Assembly: GCA_004000515.1 (NCBI GenBank)
Contig: CP034537.1
Location: forward strand, 2,232,001-2,296,000
DNA length: 64,000 bases
Direction of reading: 5' to 3'
Origin: Pseudomonas poae
GTDB lineage: Bacteria > Pseudomonadota > Gammaproteobacteria > Pseudomonadales > Pseudomonadaceae
The position numbers and the translations under genes were made by a program. The notes beneath the pieces are model-generated. The model was given only the letters and a program-made list of their open reading frames with translations, made no database searches and was not told where the DNA came from. This document shows positions 58,108-64,000 of the stretch, piece after piece (the first letter of the stretch is position 1; the number at the start of each line of letters is the position of its first letter).

Positions 58108-58261
58108 AGGCTCGTAGTTTGGTGAATGCGACCAAAGCGCCGATGCCCAATATCCCGGCCATGAGCAGATAAAACGTGGAGCCCCACGCAAGAATTTGGT
58201 TACAACCCATTGAGCCAATCAGGGTCGCATGCTGCCTTGTCGTCGGGGCTGCGGTAGACAT
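58088..58261 (-). pseudogene. Internally deleted MFS transporter remnant (ArsJ/ars-linked type)
   Basis: A 57-residue frame whose start shares its A with the arsO stop (TGATG). It begins with an MFS-like N-terminus (LIGSMGCNQILAWGSTFYL) and continues directly into what looks like a C-terminal helix (LMAGILGIGALVAFTKL). The middle of the transporter, some 350 residues, has been lost by deletion. It overlaps the arsN1 end on the other strand. Confidence 0.6.
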
Positions 58262-59335
58262 CAGTCCAACTCAGCGAGATAGCTTTGCACTTGCTTGACT
58301 ACATCTCGAGCGGTGCGGGTTACTCCGATCAATGTCGCAGAGGCGAGCCCCGTCCAATCGCCGTAACCCACCAGCCACAGATTGGGTGAAGCAACACTCC
58401 GGTTTTCGTTCACAGCCACTTTGCCATCCTGGCCTACAATGCCCAGGCTGTTCAGGTGGTCGAGCGCTGGAGAAAACCCAGTGCACCAGATGACGACATC
58501 CACCGCTGTTTCGTCTCCTGATGACCAGACAACGCCTGTTGAAGTGAAGTGCGTGAATGGCCGTACAGCGCTCAATACACCGCGTTCACGAGCGTCCTTC
58601 ACCGATGGCACCATTACGATGTCGCCCAGCCCTCCAACGGGTTTTTCAGGCTCCACGCCATCCTGTTGCGCCTTCAATCGAGCAGTAGCTCGTTCGAACA
58701 GGACGCGCCCATCAACCTCATCAGGTAGAAACTTTGGGGCCTCTTGAGTTACCCAGGTTGCCTGAGCCACTTTAGAAACCTCGGCGTAAATCTGGGCTCC
58801 CGAGTTGCCACCACCCACGACAAGGACGGTTTTCCCCTCAAACTCATTCGGCCCAACGTAATGAGCGGAATGAAGCTGCCGCCCTACGAACAACTCCTGT
58901 CCGGCATAGCTCGGGGTAAATGGGCGGCTCCAGGTGCCTGTTGCACTGATAACCGCCTTGGCATCCCAGTTTCTATCCCCGGAGACAACCCGTAATCCTT
59001 CTTCGATTTTTTTCGACACGGGTCACCCTGGTGGATCGGATGATGGGGAAGTCATATCGACGCTCGTACAGAGTCAGATAGTCGATAACATCATCACGGT
59101 GAGGTGTTTCTTCTGATACGGCAGGCATCTGCCAGCCCGCAATCGAGCTCCATGCCGATGGAGAGAAGAGTCGCAGCGAGTCCCAGCCATGCCGCCAGGC
59201 TCCTCCTGGTGCCGACTCCGCATCGAGCAGCACGTAAGACAAGCCTGACCGCTTCAAAAAATAGGCGACTGTCAGCGCGGATTGACCACCGCCAATGACC
59301 ACAACATCAAGTTTCGAATTCTGACTCACCAGCAT
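58261..59335 (-). CDS. arsO: ArsO-like flavin monooxygenase, frameshifted as assembled
   Basis: Corrected length 357 residues. The N-terminal FAD Rossmann site is [17 protein letters not shown]; after an extra base in an A-run (59007-59013, seven, six expected) the NADP site [17 protein letters not shown] and the end [15 protein letters not shown] follow. The pattern fits the NAD(P)/FAD monooxygenase type called ArsO in arsenic operons; its exact reaction is uncertain. Minus-strand operon from arsR. Confidence 0.8.
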
Positions 59336-59372
59336 CCTCCAGGCTCAATCGCGGCACCTCACCGTCGTCGTA

Positions 59373-59794
59373 TCAGACTCTGCGACCGTGCTCATCAATG
59401 ACCAATTGGCCGTCCTCTTTGACGAAACTCCCACGCTGCTCTTGCGGTAACAAATCGAGCACAGCTTCTGACGGACGACACAAACGCGTCCCCAAAGGCG
59501 TCACGACGATGGGGCGATTGATCAGGATAGGGTGAGCTATCATGGCATCGATGAGCTGTTCGTTCGTCAGCGATGCATCGCCCAATCCCAGCTCTTCGTA
59601 CGGAGTGCCTTTGATACGCAAAGAGCCCGCACCCCGATACCCATATCCTCAATGAGTCTGACAAGTGTGGTGCGATCAGGCGGGTTCTTCAGGTACTCGA
59701 TGACCGTCGGTTCTTCCCCGCTGTTACGGATCAACTCCAAGGTGTTGCGAGAGGTGCCGCATTCGGGGTTGTGGTAGATCGTGATCTGGCTCAT
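59373..59794 (-). CDS. arsC: Arsenate reductase, glutaredoxin-coupled (ArsC1), frameshifted as assembled
   Basis: Corrected length 140 residues. Active Cys12 is in ITIYHNPECGTSRNTLELI; the frame breaks at an A-run of three (59620-59622; four expected) after GIGVRAL and resumes at LRIKGTPYEELGLGD. INRPIVVTPLGTRLCRPSE carries the usual substrate Arg. This thioredoxin-fold family reduces arsenate to arsenite with glutathione and glutaredoxin. It coexists with a second, phosphatase-type ArsC in the same operon. Confidence 0.9.
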
Positions 59795-59814
59795 ATCGCT
59801 TCCTCGTACTGACG

Positions 59815-60528
59815 TTAGATGGAGCGCTGGTTGACGCGTTTGGAAAGCTCTTCGGCGGACTCTTTACGCTCGGAGTACCGATCAACCAAATAATCCTGGC
59901 GATCCCGCAACAGCAGGGTGAACTTCATCAGCTCTTCCATCACGTCCACGAGACGGTCGTAGTACGAGGACGGCTTCATACGACCTGTCTCGTCGAACTC
60001 GGTAAATGCCTTGGCCACCGAAGATTGGTTTGGGATGGTGAACATCCGCATCCATCGACCCAGTACGCGCAGCTGATTGACCACGTTGAAAGATTGCGAG
60101 CCGCCGCAGACCTGCATCACAGCAAGGGTTTTGCCTTGCGTAGGTCGTACAGCGCCAATCGCCAGCGGAACCCAGTCAATTTGGGCTTTGAATACTGCAC
60201 TCATGGAGCCGTGACGCTCAGGGGAGCACCACACCTGTCCCTCAGACCATTGCATCAGCTCGCGCAGCTCAGCGACCTTGGGATGTGTATCGGGAGCGTC
60301 ATCCGGAAGCGGCAGACCCGATGGGTCAAAGATCTTGGTTTCAGCACCAAACTCATTCAGCAGGCGTGCCGCCTCTTGCGTGACTAACCGGCTGAATGAG
60401 CGTTCTCGCGTTGATCCGTACAGCAGAAGAATGCGAGGTTTATGGAGCGAAGGAGTACGAGGCGACAGTTGCTCTAGCGAAGGAATGTCGATCAGGTCGG
60501 CGTGTACGTTCGGCAATGTGTCTTGCAT
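59815..60528 (-). CDS. arsH: Arsenical resistance protein ArsH
   Basis: A 237-residue NADPH-dependent FMN reductase: [20 protein letters not shown] (FMN phosphate loop), [39 protein letters not shown]. ArsH oxidises trivalent organoarsenicals. It lies between arsC1 and the phosphatase-type arsC. Confidence 0.95.
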   Translation of the reverse strand: MQDTLPNVHADLIDIPSLEQLSPRTPSLHKPRILLLYGSTRERSFSRLVTQEAARLLNEFGAETKIFDPSGLPLPDDAPDTHPKVAELRELMQWSEGQVWCSPERHGSMSAVFKAQIDWVPLAIGAVRPTQGKTLAVMQVCGGSQSFNVVNQLRVLGRWMRMFTIPNQSSVAKAFTEFDETGRMKPSSYYDRLVDVMEELMKFTLLLRDRQDYLVDRYSERKESAEELSKRVNQRSI

Positions 60529-60575
60529 ATAAACTCCTACGGCGGCGCCTGGTTGGGTGCCGCCTCGGTAGATCT

Positions 60576-61046
60576 TTAAAGCGAACCGATTCGGTTCAGT
60601 TCAGCCTTCAACTGTTCAGCGCTGATGGTCTTCAGTGGCAGCGCAAGAAATGCGCTCACGCGCTCGTGAATTTTGGCGAGTGTGGTTTCAAAAGCTGCGG
60701 TGATCTCGGCTTCCGAACCGCTAGCGTCAGACGGGTCGGCCAGACCCCAATGCGCCTTCAAAGCTGGCCCAAAGAAGATTGGGCATGCCTCACCCGCTGC
60801 CCGGTCACAGACAGTGATCACGATGTCTGGCGGTGAGCCCTCAAAAGCATCCGAAGCCTTGCTGCTCAAGCCCGCCGTGGAGATACCCGCCGCCTCCAGC
60901 GTTTGCAATGCCCGTTGATTCACCCGGCCACTGGGAAAGCTTCCTGAGCTGACGGCTTCTACACCCTCGGGCGCCAAGTGGTTGAAAAGCGCCTCGGACA
61001 GAATGCTGCGGTAGCTGTTGTGAGTGCACATGAACAAGACTTTCAT
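60576..61046 (-). CDS. arsC: Arsenate reductase, low-MW phosphatase type
   Basis: A 156-residue enzyme with the P-loop CTHNSYRS (Cys7, Arg13; CX5R), [20 protein letters not shown], and the Asp-Pro loop [15 protein letters not shown]. It reduces arsenate with thioredoxin. It follows arsB by 16 bp. This is the second reductase class in the operon. Confidence 0.93.
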   Translation of the reverse strand: MKVLFMCTHNSYRSILSEALFNHLAPEGVEAVSSGSFPSGRVNQRALQTLEAAGISTAGLSSKASDAFEGSPPDIVITVCDRAAGEACPIFFGPALKAHWGLADPSDASGSEAEITAAFETTLAKIHERVSAFLALPLKTISAEQLKAELNRIGSL

Positions 61047-61062
61047 CAGACGATTCCTTGAT

Positions 61063-62345
61063 TCAGAAACTGAGGCGCAGTGCCAGGGCGGACAATGTGG
61101 CGACGAGGATGGGCACGGTCAGCACGATCCCGGTCTTGAAGTAGTAACCCCAGCTGATCGTTATGTTTTTCCGGGCGAGCACGTGCAGCCACAACAGAGT
61201 TGCCAAGCTCCCAATTGGGGTGATCTTCGGGCCCAAATCGCAGCCGATGATGTTGGCGTAAACCATCGCTTGCTGGACTACACCATTGACTTCAGCGGCA
61301 TGAATGGATAAGGCGCCTACCAGAACGGTGGGCATGTTGTTCATGATCGAAGACAGCAACGCTGTTAGCAGCCCTGTACCAAGGGACGCGCCCCAAACGC
61401 CATAACCGGCGAACACGTTCAGGATCTGCGCAATGTGGTCGGTCAGGCCGGCGTTCTTCAGGCCATAAACAACCAGGTACATCCCCAAAGAAAAGATCAC
61501 TACCTGCCATGGCGCCTCTTTGAGCACCTTGCTTGTGTTGATGGCGTGACCACGAGCCGCGATGACGTAAAGAATGAATGCACAGACTGCTGCAATGGCG
61601 CTGATTGGCACCCCCAGTGGCTCAATGACAAAGAAGCCGATCAGGAGTAGTGCCAACACCCACCAGCCGGCTACAAAAGTGGCCCGGTCGTGGATTGCTT
61701 CGTCCGGATTGTCCAGTTGGTTGAGGTCATAGGTCTTTGGTAATTCTTTGCGGAAAAACCACAGCAGCATGGCTAACGTCGCCGCCACGCTGACGATGTT
61801 TACCGGCACCATGATCGATGCATATTCGTTGAAGCCGATATCGAAGTAGTCGGCAGAAACGATGTTGACCAGGTTGGAAACCACCAGCGGTAAGCTCGCC
61901 GTATCGGCGATAAAACCGGCTGCCATGACGAATGCCAAAGTAGCCGCAGGAGAAAAACGCAACGCCAACAACATCGCGATCACAATGGGTGTGAGGATCA
62001 ATGCTGCTCCGTCATTGGCGAACAGGGCCGACACTGCTGCGCCTAGCAGGACGATAAATGCGAACAGCTTGCGGGTACTCCCGCCTCCCCATCGGGCCAC
62101 ATGCAGCGCAGCCCACTTGAAAAAACCTGCTTCATCAAGCAGCAGACTAATGATGATGACCGCGATGAAAGTCCCAGTGGCATTCCAGACAATGCGCCAA
62201 ACCTCTGGTATGTCGGCAAGGGTAACGACACCTGCCAGCAACGCTACGATGGCACCGAACATCGCACTCAGCCCACCCCCAGCCCCTTGGGCTGCCAGAT
62301 GACAAGAACGATGGTGGCGATAAAGATCAATACGGCAATCAGCAT
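61063..62345 (-). CDS. arsB: Arsenite efflux transporter ArsB, frameshifted as assembled
   Basis: Corrected length 427 residues, normal for ArsB. ATG 62345 gives [17 protein letters not shown]; a C-run of five at 62276-62280 (six expected) ends the first frame and [20 protein letters not shown] resumes. Signature parts: [73 protein letters not shown]. Pumps arsenite/antimonite using the proton motive force. Confidence 0.93.
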
Positions 62346-62369
62346 TTCATTAATCCGGTTGGGCGTGAA

Positions 62370-62726
62370 TCAGCTACACACGGCTTGATTAATCGGACGG
62401 TCGTTCATGCCGCAGAGGCGCTTAGCCTCGGTTTCCAGCCATTGCTGATTGGCGTCTACCACTTCCTTCAAAACTGCAGTCACCCATGTGGGCAAATCAG
62501 GATTCAGCCGGTAGTACACCCATTGGCCTTGGCGACGATCCAACAGCAAACCGGCAGAGCGCAGCAGCGCCAAATGACGAGAAATCTTCGGCTGACTCAG
62601 GTCGAGTGCTGCCGTTAGCTCGCATACACACAGCTCACCTTCACTCACGACAAGCAGCGAAATTTTTGCTCGGGTGTCGTCCGCCAGGCACTTGAACAAG
62701 GTGGTGGGGTTCATGGGTTCTGTCAC
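62370..62726 (-). CDS. arsR: Arsenic-responsive repressor ArsR
   Basis: A 118-residue ArsR/SmtB repressor. The metal site is ELCVCEL (Cys33, Cys35), the HTH is ALDLSQPKISRHLALLRSAG, then the wing QGQWVYYRLNP. GTG at 62726, 4 bp after GGAGG, is preferred over ATG 62714 by spacing. It heads the arsR-arsB-arsC-arsH-arsC-arsO operon, releasing its operator when arsenite or antimonite binds. Confidence 0.93.
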   Translation of the reverse strand: MTEPMNPTTLFKCLADDTRAKISLLVVSEGELCVCELTAALDLSQPKISRHLALLRSAGLLLDRRQGQWVYYRLNPDLPTWVTAVLKEVVDANQQWLETEAKRLCGMNDRPINQAVCS

Positions 62727-62840
62727 AGATCCTCCAGGTGTTTGGTCTTGACCAAAACGAAGAGCTTGATGCGCTCGTGGATGTCGTGGAGCGTGTGGCG
62801 AAATGCGCCGGGATCGTCGCTAGCTAATGCATACGAAAAA

Positions 62841-62879
62841 TCGAATATATGCTTTGTCGAATATTCGGTAAAGCGAATA
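62841..62879 (-). promoter_or_regulatory. arsR promoter/operator region with three CGAATAT units
   Basis: CGAATAT occurs at 62841, 62857 and 62873, exactly 16 bp apart; the middle one is part of the perfect palindrome CGAATATTCG. It lies about 115 bp upstream of the arsR start and also faces the arsN2 remnant, so it may serve both directions. A leader of about 100 bp would precede arsR. Confidence 0.6.
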
Positions 62880-62945
62880 TGATGATTGCTGCTTCGGCTT
62901 GAGCCGTGACAGGCCATACCAACCGGCACAGAAGGAGACGAAGGG

Positions 62946-63415
62946 ATGGGTAAGGAGATGGTGATACAGGCAACGGAAATAGCCGAAGGGCAACGGCAGC
63001 GTTTTCGCGACGCGCTGAAGTCCGCTGACCTTCCAGCAGATGATATTGATCTTCCAGGCCGAACCTTTTTGAGTTCTCACAGGATGGTGAGACTGTTGGA
63101 TGGGGAGGATTTGAAACGCATGGTACTGACGGGTTGTTGCGTTCTCTGGTTGTAGTCTCGACACACAGATCGAAGAGGGTCGGTGTCACGGTGCTTCGGG
63201 TCATTGAAGCGAAGGCCGCCGAGCAGGGAATCGCTCGACTTCATTTGCTGACAACAACTGCGTCAGGCTTCTTTGAGCAGCAGGGCTATGCAGCAAACCA
63301 ACGAAGCTCTGCGCCGCCTCTGATTTCTCAAACGGAGCAGTTCAGGGGCTTTGCCCTGACTCGGCTTGCTACATGTGCAAGGCGTTATCTGCGTTGGCGA
63401 GAAGATAGTCGTTGA
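62946..63415 (+). pseudogene. arsN2: Decayed ArsN2-type acetyltransferase
   Basis: The start (ATG 62946) reads ATEIAEGQRQRFRDALKSAD and LPADDIDLPGRTF, like ArsN2. The middle is damaged, and the frame changes near 63,130. The C-terminal half appears in another frame: LLRSLVVVSTHRSKRVGVTV, IARLHLLTTTASGFFEQQGY. The central strand pair of the GNAT fold appears shortened, so more than one indel is involved and this looks truly decayed, unlike the neighbouring genes. Confidence 0.65.
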
Positions 63416-63443
63416 GATAAACATGTACGTTGTGGTCAAAAGT

Positions 63444-63560
63444 GCAAGCGGAGCGCGCCGGCCCATGACGGGCCAAAGGCTTGAGGATGGACGCCCGTAG
63501 GGCCAAAACCCGGCGCAGCTGGGGTTTGGTTCACGACAGCCGTACCCCGAGGGGGCAAGC
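63444..63560 (-). repeat. Structured non-coding element, copy B
   Basis: On the minus strand: hairpin CCCC-tc-GGGG, GGCTGTCGTGAACC, GCCC-tac-GGGC, CATCCT, hairpin GGCCC-gtcat-GGGCC, then CGCGCTCCGCTTGC. It repeats the block order of copy A at 38,531. Further inverted repeats surround it (GGTTCACG at 63528 and CGTGAACC at 63576). In the 190-bp gap between arsN2 and the Sir2 gene. Confidence 0.55.
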
Positions 63561-63606
63561 CCAAAGCGGATATACCGTGAACCGCCATCACACTAGAAGG
63601 TAGAAG

Positions 63607-64000
63607 TTAGCCGAAGGCATCACGAAGCAGTGTCTGCATCATCAACGAGGCAGGGCCCTGAAGAAAATGCTCCTGACTGCTGATATCGAACCGCACAGGA
63701 TTAATATGAGCGACAGTGGCACCATGGCCCAAAGCACGTAGCGGTAGCTCAGCAGCCGGATACACAACCCCGGACGTACCAATCGAGAGGAACACATCGC
63801 ATTCCTCTGCAGCGGCTAGGCCCGCACTCCAAGCGTCCTCAGGCAGCATCTCACCAAACCAAACGACTCCTGGTCGAACATACCCATCACACGCGCTGCA
63901 TCGCGGCGGCTCAATTCGACTTCCCTCCTCAGGCAGTGCGCCACACGTGAGGGGCAACCTATATGCCAGCCCGCAATCGATGCACCTAGGAGAATGCAGG
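63607..64000 (-). CDS. Sir2-family NAD-dependent deacylase, 5' end outside window
   Basis: The C-terminal 130 residues of a Sir2 protein. Both zinc CxxC pairs are seen (CIDC and CSAC), then YVRPGVVWFGEMLPEDAW, SIGTSGVVYPAAELP and HINPVRFD, the NAD-binding parts. Sir2 proteins remove acyl groups or cleave NAD; some act in phage defence. Whether this is a CobB-type single-domain enzyme or part of a larger protein depends on the missing N-terminus. Confidence 0.9.
   Translation of the reverse strand, partial: LHSPRCIDCGLAYRLPLTCGALPEEGSRIEPPRCSACDGYVRPGVVWFGEMLPEDAWSAGLAAAEECDVFLSIGTSGVVYPAAELPLRALGHGATVAHINPVRFDISSQEHFLQGPASLMMQTLLRDAFG

Larger units (their letters stand above)
27298..64000. 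mobile_element. Genomic island inserted in hrpB (right end outside window)
   Basis: The left boundary is placed where native hrpB homology ends, after TTCCACG. Everything to the right is accessory: a second hrpB, abortive-infection and Gabija-like genes, orphan regulators, detoxification and arsenic genes, an IS21-type end remnant, and no REP elements or core genes. No integrase, relaxase or conjugation gene is in the window, so the class of element is unknown. A 9-bp repeat TCCACGTTT occurs at 27,292 and 27,376 at the junction. Confidence 0.65.

Noticed and set aside
62723..62929. 68-residue frame just upstream of arsR
   Set aside because: No good start near the protein-like part (LHDIHERIKLFVLVKTKHLE) and it spans the presumed promoter; could be a remnant, but evidence is too thin.
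63423..63500. Short frame starting ATG in front of structured element B
   Set aside because: Lies within inverted repeats and lacks a ribosome site; the non-coding structure explains the conservation better.
27298..64000. Prophage
   Set aside because: No structural, lysis or replication phage genes are present; the cargo is metabolic, regulatory and defence-like.

Overview
The window looks like a chromosome segment of a Pseudomonas of the P. fluorescens group. The evidence is the core gene order (leuS-lptE-holA, lnt-corC-ybeY-phoH-miaB, thiD-thiE-hemL, amn), high-GC codon use, and five copies of the typical Pseudomonas REP doublet built on GTGGGAGCGGGCTTGC. It divides into a core half (about 1-27,297) and an accessory half (27,298 to beyond the right edge).

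Core half. The minus strand carries a truncated lytic transglycosylase gene, arfA, holA, lptE and leuS (cell wall, ribosome rescue, replication, LPS export, translation). A YdcF-family gene follows, then lnt-corC-ybeY-phoH-miaB (lipoprotein maturation and RNA modification), a Sel1 protein, thiD-thiE-hemL (thiamine and haem), a 7TMR-DISM hybrid kinase, an AidB-like acyl-CoA dehydrogenase, amn, a 23S/RluE-type pseudouridine synthase, DUF2788, an Lrp-type regulator, a proline/glutamine-rich exported protein, a cation diffusion facilitator and a small lipoprotein. REP doublets sit in the intergenic gaps here and nowhere else.

Accessory half. The native hrpB gene (RNA helicase-like) is cut at its DExH motif codons (about 27,297). 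Right after the cut lies a second, divergent, nearly full-length hrpB with its own upstream region, then a long mosaic of accessory genes, so a genomic island appears to have entered hrpB and brought a replacement copy. Its right end and any integrase lie outside the window. The island contains: an Abi_C-type abortive-infection protein with an XRE regulator; a compact group of acyltransferase-like, ImmA/IrrE-like metallopeptidase, beta-family and sce7726-type PD-(D/E)XK nuclease genes (candidate undescribed conflict system); two DEDDh-type exonucleases; two paralogous double-HTH regulators that face each other across about 7.7 kb and share the same upstream DNA element; a TetR-MFS-hydrolase-VOC detoxification group; DUF2971 and DUF6957-like genes; a Gabija-like pair (OLD/TOPRIM ATPase-nuclease plus UvrD-type helicase); an orphan nucleotidyltransferase; and a large arsenic block (transporter under a MerR-type promoter, arsN1, arsO, two arsC types, arsH, arsB, arsR, decayed arsN2), then the start of a Sir2 gene.

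Caveat for every reader: at least 18 single-base indels in homopolymer runs break otherwise intact genes, including the essential leuS (twice) and corC, phoH and miaB. The pattern is that of sequencing or assembly error rather than biology. Genes marked 'frameshifted as assembled' should be treated as probably intact in the organism. Only the native hrpB 5' piece, the histidine-phosphatase fragment, the small MFS remnant and arsN2 look genuinely broken.
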